From JAAUUJ01 sp964392245 (lineage in GTDB: Bacteria; Cyanobacteriota; Cyanobacteriia; Thermostichales; Thermostichaceae): DNA of 64,000 nucleotides. Where the stretch lies: NCBI GenBank assembly GCA_964392245.1, contig CAYMOX010000007.1, positions 48,719 through 112,718 on the forward strand. The letters run 5' to 3'. The notes beneath the pieces were generated by a model. It was not told where the DNA came from. It made no database searches and worked only from the letters and a program-made list of their open reading frames with translations. The position numbers were made by a program, and so were the translations under genes. Below, piece after piece: positions 53,138-60,955 of this stretch; position 1 is the stretch's first letter; each line of letters opens with the position of its first letter.

Positions 53138-53368
53138 TTAGTTCAAGACTTTCTGTAGGCTCAGCTCGGCACGATAGCTGGAAGCTCGCAGGCTGTAATC
53201 GATCTCACGACCTGTAAAGATGCTCGCCAGACGATGAAATCCTGCGGAGCGCCAGTTGCGATCGTGAATGGGTTTGGACTGCTCTCCCATGAAGTAGGTT
53301 TGGGTTCCCAACACTGCAGCCGCAATAAAGCCCACCAGGAAAAGTCCGATCAGAAGAGGGGTTACCAT
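53138..53368 (-). CDS. Small single-span membrane protein, possibly thylakoid
   Basis: A 76-residue protein. One hydrophobic helix (PLLIGLFLVGFIAAAVLGTQ) is followed by a basic, polar stretch (MGEQSKPIHDRNWRSAGFHR). AAGGAG lies 8 bases before the ATG. Upstream on the same strand is ATTGTTACGATTATTTACAT, resembling leaders of cyanobacterial photosynthesis genes. The design fits a small photosystem-associated subunit; a Psb35-like identity crossed my mind but I cannot confirm it. Confidence 0.7.
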   Translation of the reverse strand: MVTPLLIGLFLVGFIAAAVLGTQTYFMGEQSKPIHDRNWRSAGFHRLASIFTGREIDYSLRASSYRAELSLQKVLN

Positions 53369-53706
53369 GTTGTGTCTCCTTAGTTACGCTCTGTATCTTT
53401 ATGTAAATAATCGTAACAATAACTTGACAGTCTGTCATCCTGCTGAAAGGGGCCTGTCGGATCAGGTGATGGCTGATGTGATATACCGCAGGCAATAGAA
53501 GAGGGTCAGACTCGCTCCTCAGAGCGGCAAAGGAGTCGGATCCGATCGATCCGGAAGCCAGAGGTCCTCCGGCGGTTGCAGGTCTGGGGCGGATGGATTT
53601 GGTTCTGTTGCAGTAGCTTGGGGCACAATAGATGTAAGTCTTTCGGACGGAGTCATCCGTTGATTTCCTTCAGGAAAGCTAAGAGAGACTTGACAGGAGG
53701 TTCATC
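53369..53706. other. Divergent intergenic region with a leader hairpin
   Basis: 338 bases. The left part has the promoter region of the minus-strand membrane protein. A small hairpin TTTCC-TTCA-GGAAA lies near 53669-53682 ahead of the short gene at 53707. No other gene seen. Confidence 0.45.
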
Positions 53707-53814
53707 ATGCCCTCCTTGCTCTTGCCTGTTACAATCGATACAGCTGTAGGCTTTGCCAACATCAGCACCATCGGACTGGTGGTATTGTTTACGATCAGAG
53801 TTGACCGGGGCTGA
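53707..53814 (+). CDS. 35-residue putative membrane peptide
   Basis: MPSLLLPVTIDTAVGFANIS opens a short hydrophobic peptide that ends in a polar RVDRG. Most of it (about residues 12-30) could span a membrane once. AGGAGG at 53695-53700 sits 6 bases before the ATG, an almost ideal ribosome-binding site, which is the main evidence. The size and design resemble tiny photosystem, NDH-1 or cytochrome b6f subunits, but I cannot match it to any that I know. It precedes the kinase gene by 60 bases. Confidence 0.55.
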   Translation: MPSLLLPVTIDTAVGFANISTIGLVVLFTIRVDRG

Positions 53815-53874
53815 ACTTGACACCCCATCCTGCCGCCAACGCCCCCTCCTTTGAACTTTTCGTCTGGCCTGCCT

Positions 53875-55863
53875 ATGTCCCAGCGCTTGATCGGTCAGTT
53901 AATTGGCAACCGCTATCGACTGGTCCATCACATGAGCGAAGGTGGCTACGGCAACGTCTACAAAGCGGTGGATACCCAGCTCAATGATCAGGTTGTGGCG
54001 GTGAAACTCCTCCGCTCCCCACCGCCAGACATGGATCAGGCTTACTATCATCAGCTGCAACGACGCTTCATGGATGAGGCACGGGTGAGTGTCATGCTGG
54101 GGGAGCATCCTTCAATTGTGAAGGTGATCTCCTACGGGGTCTACGAACAGCGGCCCTATCTGGTGATGGAGCACCTCAACGCTCAACCGTTAACAGGCAG
54201 GGGGTTGGATGCTGTTCTGGGTACCGAAAAGCGGTTGACTCCAGATCGGGTGGTGCGACTGGCGGTTCAGATCTGTTCCGGATTGCACTATGCCCATAAC
54301 TTTCATGTCAACCTGGGACGCCATTCCATTAAAGGCGTGATCCATCGCGACATTAAACCCAGCAACATCTTTGTGATCCGGGAAGCCAACCAGCAGGAGC
54401 GCATCAAACTTCTGGATTTCGGGATTTCTAAGGTCATGAGTGATGCAACCGGAGGTGGCCTGACCCAGTCCGGCTATTTTTTAGGAACCATGTGCTATGC
54501 ATCTCCAGAACAAATGCGAGGAGAGTCTCTGGATCCCCGTTCTGATATCTATTCAGTGGGTGTCCTTCTCTATGAACTGCTTACGGGTGTCCTTCCCCTG
54601 ATCCCCAAAAATGATACATTGCCGGGCTGGTATCACGTCCATAACTATGAAAAGCCTCGCCCCTTTCGGGAATATATGCTGCCCTACACGCTACCGGAGG
54701 CTCTTCAGGCTGTAGTGCTGGCCTGCCTGGAGAAAAATCCTGATCAGCGTCCCCAGACGATGCAACAGTTGAGTCATCAGCTGCAATCGGCAGTCGCTAA
54801 CCATGACGGCTTTCCATCTGAGTCGGTTGTCAGTGAATCCTATCAGGAACCGGATACAGATCTTGAACCTGAGTTTCGCACAGAGCCTCACCAGGTAACC
54901 CAAGTTGCCACCCAACAGGGCGAACGACAGTTTCAAAAAGCCTGCCGTTTAATCGAATTGAGTCAGTACAAACAGGCCATCCAAGACTTGAATGATCTGA
55001 TTCGCCTGGAACCCAATGAGTACCGATATTATCTGCAGCGGGGTCTGGCCCATCTGCGTCAGGGGGATTGGGGTCTAGCCCAGGTCGATTTTCAGGGAGC
55101 ACTGCGCCTCGAACCCGATAGTCCTGAAGCCAAGCAGGGTCTGCAGGATGCCATGCAGCGGCGTGGTGCACAGCCTGCTGTCCGTGTTCCTGCTGTCCAG
55201 AGGCCTGATCATCCCACGCTTGAGGATCCTCTCTCCAGCCTGAAAGCCTTGACCCTGGAGGCAGAACCGCCACGGATCATTCACTGGGGCTACTGGATGC
55301 AATGGGTGGGAGCCAATGCAGCCGGGCACTGGCTGGCGGCGTTAGGGGGGGGGCTCCTTTCTCAATACAGCAATCTACAGGCGTCCCTTTTGATCTTTGC
55401 GGCAGCCAATGCCAGTTTGTTGGGAGCCAGTGTGGGTACAGCCCAATGGTTGGTGCTGCGGGGCAAACTGTCTGGTATCCGCGGCTGGCCCCTGCTGACA
55501 GCGCTAGGCTACACCGGGGTCACCGTCATTTTTCTAGCTCTGCGTTCGACCCTGCGCGACCCCACTTTTTTTGATCTGCTGGCCGTTTTCAGTTTTCCTT
55601 CCCTGGGTCTGGCTCTGGGCCTGGTGGTGGGTGGATTACAAACGGGCCTGATCTATCGCCAGTTTCGCGGCAATCTCCTCTGGGTCCTGGTCACCAGTCT
55701 GGAGTTTGTCCTGGCCGCCATGGTAACCGCTCTGGTGATTCGGGCGAATTTACCGCCAGAGCTATTGCTGGCCCTGATCCCACTGATTAATTGCCGACCA
55801 TTTACAGGTCTGTTGTTGCTCTGGTTGTTGAATCCCGATATTCTTCCCTTTCGTTCTCGGTAG
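53875..55863 (+). CDS. Serine/threonine protein kinase with TPR and multi-span membrane domain
   Basis: A 662-residue membrane kinase. The kinase domain (about 8-300) is intact: MSEGGYGNVYKAV glycine loop, VVAVKLL lysine, GVIHRDIKPSN catalytic loop, LLDFGISKV metal site and YASPEQM. A linker leads to two TPR units (about 345-425). From about 470 there are roughly six hydrophobic helices with GTAQWLVLRGKLSGIRGWPL, a pattern seen in other cyanobacterial kinase tails. The ATG at 53875 is preferred over an upstream TTG. Substrates are unknown. It converges with the aminotransferase gene, 6 bases apart. Confidence 0.92.
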   Translation: MSQRLIGQLIGNRYRLVHHMSEGGYGNVYKAVDTQLNDQVVAVKLLRSPPPDMDQAYYHQLQRRFMDEARVSVMLGEHPSIVKVISYGVYEQRPYLVMEHLNAQPLTGRGLDAVLGTEKRLTPDRVVRLAVQICSGLHYAHNFHVNLGRHSIKGVIHRDIKPSNIFVIREANQQERIKLLDFGISKVMSDATGGGLTQSGYFLGTMCYASPEQMRGESLDPRSDIYSVGVLLYELLTGVLPLIPKNDTLPGWYHVHNYEKPRPFREYMLPYTLPEALQAVVLACLEKNPDQRPQTMQQLSHQLQSAVANHDGFPSESVVSESYQEPDTDLEPEFRTEPHQVTQVATQQGERQFQKACRLIELSQYKQAIQDLNDLIRLEPNEYRYYLQRGLAHLRQGDWGLAQVDFQGALRLEPDSPEAKQGLQDAMQRRGAQPAVRVPAVQRPDHPTLEDPLSSLKALTLEAEPPRIIHWGYWMQWVGANAAGHWLAALGGGLLSQYSNLQASLLIFAAANASLLGASVGTAQWLVLRGKLSGIRGWPLLTALGYTGVTVIFLALRSTLRDPTFFDLLAVFSFPSLGLALGLVVGGLQTGLIYRQFRGNLLWVLVTSLEFVLAAMVTALVIRANLPPELLLALIPLINCRPFTGLLLLWLLNPDILPFRSR

Positions 55864-55869
55864 TCAGGG

Positions 55870-57078
55870 TTAGTCCTGGGCCTGATAGCGAATTCCTGCC
55901 GTCTCCCAGCGACTGAAGGCCTCCCCGAGGCGCTGACAATCGGCGATCAAGCTGATACGCACAAATCCCTCTCCCCCTTCTCCAAAGGCATTGCCGGGCG
56001 TGACCACCACTCCGGTCGATTCCAAAACTCGCAGGGCAAATTCTGTCGATCCTTCTGCTTCCCCGTTTGAGGTGCGGGGGGTAGGAACCCAGAGATACAT
56101 TGTGGCTTGAGTGGGTGCCACCTGCCAGCCCAAAGCACCCAGTTGCTGGATCACAAAGTCGCGGCGTTGCCGATATCGTTCCTGTACGGCTAGTAAATAC
56201 TCATCCGGTAGACAAAGAGCGGTTTCAGCCGCCGCTTGAATCGCAGCAAAGATCCCGTAGTCCAGATTGGTTTTTAAGGTGCGTAAACTTTGAATGATTT
56301 GCTGGTTGCCGACCACAAACCCGACCCGCCATCCTGCCATGTTGTAAGTTTTGGACAGAGTATGAAACTCAACACTGAACTCTCTGGCGCCTGGGATCTC
56401 CAGGAGGCTGGTGGGCTGATATCCGTCAAAAGCTAGTTCGGCGTAGCAAAGATCATGCACGAGAATAATCTCATGGGCTCGGGCAAATTCAACAATGTCT
56501 TCAAAGAAGGAGCGTGGGGCCACAGCCGCTGTTGGATTATTGGGGTAGTTAAAGTAAAGAACCCGTGCCTTCTGTGCCACTTCTGTTGGAATCGACCCCA
56601 GATCAAAAAGCCAGTGATTCTCTGGGCGCATGGTCAGAGGATAAATTTGCCCTCCGGCAATCATCGGACCACGAAAATGGGCTGGATAGGCAGGACTGGG
56701 CACCAGCACCAGATCTCCAGGATCTACATAAGCCAACGCCAGATGGGTTAACCCCTCTTTTGATCCCAGCAGAGGTAGAGCTTCGCGTTCTGGATCCAGA
56801 GGGACGCGGTAACGGCGAAAGTACCAGTCGGTAATGGCACGACGGAAGCTACTGGTGCCTTCAAAGGGGGGATACCCATGGGTCCGACTATCCTGGATCG
56901 CCTGTTGGGCTGCAGCGACTACAGGCTCAGGAGTGGGGCCATCCGGGTTTCCCATGCCCAGATCAATCAGATCCAGGCCCTGTTCTCGGGCCCTGACCTT
57001 TAACTCATCCAGGCGAGCAAACACATAGGGGGGTAACTTGTGCAGACGTTCTGCGGGTGTTAGTGAAAAGGAGGTCAA
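55870..57078 (-). CDS. Class I/II aminotransferase, LL-DAP aminotransferase-like
   Basis: A 402-residue PLP enzyme. LIDLGMGNPDGPTPEPVV, GSKEGLTHLALAYVDPGD, FNYPNNPTAAVA, LVHDLCYAELAFDGY and the PLP lysine in TLSKTYNMAGWRVGF are present, as is the final VRISLIAD. The DLGMGNPD start is typical of the AlaC/LL-diaminopimelate aminotransferase-like group. The exact substrate (alanine, diaminopimelate or another amino acid) cannot be settled here. Confidence 0.92.
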   Translation of the reverse strand: MTSFSLTPAERLHKLPPYVFARLDELKVRAREQGLDLIDLGMGNPDGPTPEPVVAAAQQAIQDSRTHGYPPFEGTSSFRRAITDWYFRRYRVPLDPEREALPLLGSKEGLTHLALAYVDPGDLVLVPSPAYPAHFRGPMIAGGQIYPLTMRPENHWLFDLGSIPTEVAQKARVLYFNYPNNPTAAVAPRSFFEDIVEFARAHEIILVHDLCYAELAFDGYQPTSLLEIPGAREFSVEFHTLSKTYNMAGWRVGFVVGNQQIIQSLRTLKTNLDYGIFAAIQAAAETALCLPDEYLLAVQERYRQRRDFVIQQLGALGWQVAPTQATMYLWVPTPRTSNGEAEGSTEFALRVLESTGVVVTPGNAFGEGGEGFVRISLIADCQRLGEAFSRWETAGIRYQAQD

Positions 57079-57172
57079 CGTCGAATCATCCTTGGGTCAG
57101 CCACGGGTTCTGACGGGCACAGGTGGGTTGTTCTCAAGATTACGTTTTCATGGGCAGCTCGGCAATGAGCAT

Positions 57173-57796
57173 TTACCGCAGAAAGGCGGTTACAGCCCAC
57201 ATCACCACAAAGGCAATGAACAGTTGCAGCACTTCAGGATACTGAGGCCCCCCAACGACCCCCAGGAGTGCGGAAGCCACGATCCAACCCCCCACCATCC
57301 CCAGCAAAGCTAGCAGGATCGACCGAAACAGTCGCCGTTCTTTGCGAAACAGAAAGTAAATGCTGGCCATAAAGGCCAAAGCCAGCTGCAGCTGCAGGGA
57401 TGGTCCTGTTTCTGAAGCCGGGTAGAGGGCAGCCCAGAGGAGGAGAAATAACAGGATCACCCCAGGCCAGATCAGATCCTGAGTGCTGGGGGTGTCAAGT
57501 AGATTTTGGGCCCAGAGAGGCAGCGATATGCGTGACCGCATCAGGGAAGGAGGATGTTCAGGCTCCGCCTCAAAAGCCCGCTCAGCATAACGAATGCGGT
57601 CAGGAACTGGGATTTTGCCTTCCTGACGAAGCCGCAGCCGCTGCATCAGGATCATGTCATAGGCCTGCTCCACCTGTTCCTGCGCTTCCTGACTGTGGGC
57701 CAAGCTTTTGAGCAGCGCTGCTTTCGCAGCCTGAATCTCTTCAAATGAGGCATCCTCACGGATCCCCAAAACCTGATAGGGACTCTTGTTGGACAT
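57173..57796 (-). CDS. CPP1-like family protein (DUF3353)
   Basis: A 207-residue protein with an N-terminal J-like region (MSNKSPYQVLGIREDASFEE) followed by a helical linker. At least three membrane helices lie at about 110-207 (VILLFLLLWAALYP, LALAFMASIYFLF, ALLGMVGGWIVASALLG, LFIAFVVMWAVTAF). Plastid members are chaperone-like proteins that stabilise protochlorophyllide oxidoreductase. The start at 57796 is preferred over 57826 because the conserved region begins there. It lies upstream of the aminotransferase gene on the same strand. Confidence 0.9.
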   Translation of the reverse strand: MSNKSPYQVLGIREDASFEEIQAAKAALLKSLAHSQEAQEQVEQAYDMILMQRLRLRQEGKIPVPDRIRYAERAFEAEPEHPPSLMRSRISLPLWAQNLLDTPSTQDLIWPGVILLFLLLWAALYPASETGPSLQLQLALAFMASIYFLFRKERRLFRSILLALLGMVGGWIVASALLGVVGGPQYPEVLQLFIAFVVMWAVTAFLR

Positions 57797-57860
57797 ACCA
57801 CCTACGCCTGAACCCACCAATACCATAACCTAAACATCTTGGAGAGACAGGGTGCCGCCT

Positions 57861-59021
57861 TCAGACCGCACCTGCAAGAGGGGTGGGGGTTAACAACACA
57901 CGTTGTATCTCTGCTGCCAATGCATCCACAGCGGTCAGGGTATTCCTTTCCCCCAGACTGATACGAATTGCCCCTAGCGTTACCTCCGCAGGATACCCCA
58001 TGGCTGACAGCACCCGGCTGGGCCGCAACTGCCCCCGCTGGCAGGCCGATCCAGCACTGATCCCAAATCCAGCTCGATCCAGCTGTCGCACCAGAGCCGG
58101 TCCTGTGAAGTCCTGAGCCACATAACTGAGATGATGGGGCAGACGGGCGTCCAGGGTTTGGGGTCCTGTCAGCGTCAGCGTCGGGATCTGCTGCAGGTGC
58201 TGGTGCAGGCGGTTCTGGAGTTGTCGTAATCTGGAGGTTTCCTGAACCCGATCCCGCTGAGCCCATTCCGCAGCCACGCCAAAACCCACAATCGCTCCTA
58301 GAGGTTGAGTGCCTGAGCGCAGTTTCCCCTCCTGTCCACCGCCATGCAGAAGCGGGTAAAGATGCAACCCAGGACGAATATAAAGGAGCCCGATCCCCTT
58401 GGGTCCGTAGATTTTATGGGCCGAAAGGGAGAGCAGATCCACCCCCAGATCTGTGGGATGGAGGGGTAATCGGCCAGCGGTCTGGACCGCATCACTGTGA
58501 AAGGGGATGCCAGCAGCGCGGCAACAGGCGGCTAATTCCCCGATGGGCTGGATCGTGCCCACTTCATTTTGGCCGTGCAGGATCGACACCAGGACGGTAT
58601 CGGACTGAATGGCCTGCTCCAGATCGAAGACAGAAACGAGTCCTTCGGAGGTGACCGGCAGGCGCGTGATCCGCCATCCCCGAGTTTGCAGGTGCTGGGC
58701 GGTGTTCTCAACGGAGGAGTGCTCGACACTGGAGATGATCAGATGCTGGGGGGAGGGATGGAGAGCACAGATGCCCCTGAGTGCCAGGTTGTTGGCCTCC
58801 GTTCCCCCAGAGGTAAACACGATTGTTTCTGGATCCACCTCCAAAAAGTCCGCCACCTGTTGTCGTGCCGTTTCCATAGCCAGAGCAGCTTGCTGACCCC
58901 ACCGATGCTGGCTGGAGGGATTGCCCCAGTCAGAAAGCATGGTCGCCTGCATGACCTCGATCACCTCGGGGCGGGGTGGGGTGGTGGCACTGTGGTCAAA
59001 GTAGCGGGTGAAATCCAGCAT
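57861..59021 (-). CDS. Cysteine desulfurase (NifS/IscS-like)
   Basis: A 386-residue PLP enzyme that removes sulfur from cysteine for Fe-S clusters and tRNA thiolation. YFDHSATTPPRPEV is the standard start, TSGGTEANNLAL the PLP contact, SAHKIYGPKGIGLLYI the PLP lysine, LRSGTQPL a conserved loop and SAGSACQRG the active-site Cys. The ATG at 59021 is chosen on this basis; the frame stays open 105 bases upstream. It ends a minus-strand run TPR protein, 58-residue protein, desulfurase. Confidence 0.93.
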   Translation of the reverse strand: MLDFTRYFDHSATTPPRPEVIEVMQATMLSDWGNPSSQHRWGQQAALAMETARQQVADFLEVDPETIVFTSGGTEANNLALRGICALHPSPQHLIISSVEHSSVENTAQHLQTRGWRITRLPVTSEGLVSVFDLEQAIQSDTVLVSILHGQNEVGTIQPIGELAACCRAAGIPFHSDAVQTAGRLPLHPTDLGVDLLSLSAHKIYGPKGIGLLYIRPGLHLYPLLHGGGQEGKLRSGTQPLGAIVGFGVAAEWAQRDRVQETSRLRQLQNRLHQHLQQIPTLTLTGPQTLDARLPHHLSYVAQDFTGPALVRQLDRAGFGISAGSACQRGQLRPSRVLSAMGYPAEVTLGAIRISLGERNTLTAVDALAAEIQRVLLTPTPLAGAV

Positions 59022-59052
59022 AGCGGGTGATCGAGCGGGCAAAAGGGAGGGA

Positions 59053-59229
59053 TCAGGAGGGAGGGTAATGTTGACAGAACTGTTCGTAGAGGGTTTGCAC
59101 TTTCTCTTGGGGTAAGCGCAGTCCACAGCTGAGTTTGGCCAGCAGGATCGTCTGGAGGTGTGCAGGCTGCTGCCGGATCCGCTGGAAATGCGCCTGGAGT
59201 TCGGGATCCGTCAACGGCAGATCTGACAT
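59053..59229 (-). CDS. Small protein, 58 residues, upstream of cysteine desulfurase
   Basis: MSDLPLTDPELQAHFQRIRQ is followed by QPAHLQTILLAKLSCGLRLP and a tail ending YEQFCQHYPPS. Codon use matches the neighbours and the composition is that of a helical soluble protein with two Cys. It starts 25 bases after the TPR stop and ends 31 bases before the desulfurase start, filling the gap exactly. No clear Shine-Dalgarno, so coupling to the TPR gene is likely. Function unknown. Confidence 0.6.
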   Translation of the reverse strand: MSDLPLTDPELQAHFQRIRQQPAHLQTILLAKLSCGLRLPQEKVQTLYEQFCQHYPPS

Positions 59230-59253
59230 AGGGCAGGGGCTGGGAAACCATCT

Positions 59254-59724
59254 TTAACTCAGTTTAGCTGTACACTCCAGCAGCAGTCGCTGGTTAAGCA
59301 GGCCATAGGGCTGGATCTCCAGAGCCCGCCGAAAGGCCAGGATCGCCTCCCGGTACTGAGCCAGAGCCAGATGACTGAGACCCAACCCATGCCAGGCCCC
59401 AAAATGATAGGGATTGAGCCGAACGACTGCTTCGCAATCCTGAACGGCATCTTGATAGCGTTCCTGCATGTAAAAAAGGATCGCCCGCCGATTCCAGGCC
59501 TCGGCAAAATCAGGTTCTGCGTTGATCAAACGGGTCAGAAGCTGTTCCGCTTGCTCCAGTTCCTCCTGCTCGATCAACCGCTGGCTATGGTTAATGATGG
59601 CCAGACCTTTGGCTCCTTTCTGGTTAAACCAATGCCACCAGAGCTTTTCGGTGGCCTGGTGTCGTACATCCTCCTCAGGGTGTTTGAGATCTGCCAATAG
59701 GGGACCGTAATCGAACTCCTCCAT
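59254..59724 (-). CDS. TPR-repeat protein
   Basis: A 156-residue protein. A short N-terminal helical region (EEFDYGPLLADLKHPEEDVR) is followed by three TPR units from about 60 (EQAEQLLTRLINAEPDFAEA, RAILFYMQERYQDAVQDCEA, LGLSHLALAQYREAILAFRR). AGGAG lies 8 bases before the ATG. First gene of the run that ends with the cysteine desulfurase; a role in Fe-S assembly is only inferred from position. Confidence 0.85.
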   Translation of the reverse strand: MEEFDYGPLLADLKHPEEDVRHQATEKLWWHWFNQKGAKGLAIINHSQRLIEQEELEQAEQLLTRLINAEPDFAEAWNRRAILFYMQERYQDAVQDCEAVVRLNPYHFGAWHGLGLSHLALAQYREAILAFRRALEIQPYGLLNQRLLLECTAKLS

Positions 59725-59920
59725 AGATCAAGCTCCTCAAGCTGGGCATGGGGAACTCTCTCATTCTGCCCTGTTCTTCTCCCTGAGGGATGGGGTGATT
59801 GAAGGGAGTAAAATCAATTCTCAAAAGGCAAAAGTAGAACCCCCAGGATCAGGCATTGCGGCCCAGATTCGGATAGGCTAACCCGTAGGAATGACTGAAT
59901 TCTCAACTCCATGAGGGTCT

Positions 59921-60877
59921 ATGGTGATGCCAGAAATACCGATACCCGTGTTCACCCTCGCATTAGGACTGGCTCTGCTGTCAGGAACTTGTTTGTGGCT
60001 ATTACGGCGACTCCAGGATACCGAAACAGATCAGCTGCAGCGAACCCGATCCCATCAGAGTGCCTGGGAGGATCTATCCCTGACACTGGGCCAGGTGCAG
60101 GCAGAAAAAGCAGCCCTGCAACAGAGCCTGGATCATCTCCAGGAGCAGCTCTCAACCGAACGGATCCAGCAGGCCCAGCAACAACAAAAGCAGCTAGCTG
60201 AGCTAAGCAGAGCCCACACTCAGGCGGAAAAAACTCTCCAAACCTCTGCCCAACACATCCAAGAACTAGAGGAACAAATCCAGTGTTTGCACCAGCAGAT
60301 CCAGCAGCTGCAGCAGGAAAAAAATGCTCTGGTGGAGGCTCAAGAATATAGAGAAACACTGTTATCTCAGAGTGAGTCAGATCAGACCCCTGCACCTGAA
60401 GAAAATTCAGCCGATCTCACCCACATTGAGATCCTAAATCAGGAGAAACAGGCCCTGATGCAAGCCAATCAGGAGCTACAGCAAACGGTTGCCCAGGATC
60501 TGGAGCGGCTCGACACATTGGCTCTGGAATTGCAACAACAGCGAGATCGTCATCAACTGTTGCAGGGCAGGACAGGAGACCTGGAAGCCCAATTGCAGAA
60601 GTCTCAGGATCAGCTGGATCAGTTGCGCAATGAAAACTCCCAGATGGCTGTAGATCTGGAGCAGAAAGTGCACCGCATCCTGACGTTGGAAGAAGAGGTG
60701 GAAGGCTTACGGAATGAAAATCGGCTCATGCAGGCCAAAATGGAGAAGGTGAAGGAGGCCGCACTCGTTCTGCAACGGAAAGCCAAAACACTGCAGCAGG
60801 CCCGCGAAGAACTGCGCCGACAGATCTTGAAATTGCAAAGCCAGCGGGTTCTATCCAGTTCGACCCCTGATCGTTAA
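59921..60877 (+). CDS. Membrane-anchored coiled-coil protein
   Basis: A 318-residue protein. One N-terminal helix (IPVFTLALGLALLSGTCLWLL) anchors it; the remaining 280 residues are an almost continuous coiled coil rich in Gln, Glu and Leu (heptad-like stretches such as QQIQQLQQEKNALVEAQEY and LEEEVEGLRNENRLMQAK). No catalytic domain. It may organise an envelope or division complex, but that is a guess. GAGGG precedes the ATG. It precedes argS on the same strand by 78 bases. Confidence 0.82.
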   Translation: MVMPEIPIPVFTLALGLALLSGTCLWLLRRLQDTETDQLQRTRSHQSAWEDLSLTLGQVQAEKAALQQSLDHLQEQLSTERIQQAQQQQKQLAELSRAHTQAEKTLQTSAQHIQELEEQIQCLHQQIQQLQQEKNALVEAQEYRETLLSQSESDQTPAPEENSADLTHIEILNQEKQALMQANQELQQTVAQDLERLDTLALELQQQRDRHQLLQGRTGDLEAQLQKSQDQLDQLRNENSQMAVDLEQKVHRILTLEEEVEGLRNENRLMQAKMEKVKEAALVLQRKAKTLQQAREELRRQILKLQSQRVLSSSTPDR

Positions 60878-60955
60878 GATTGGGAAGGTCTGATCGGCCC
60901 TGATTAGGGTTCACCTTCTGCTTTTCTTCTTGCTCTGTTCCTGTTGTTAAATCCT

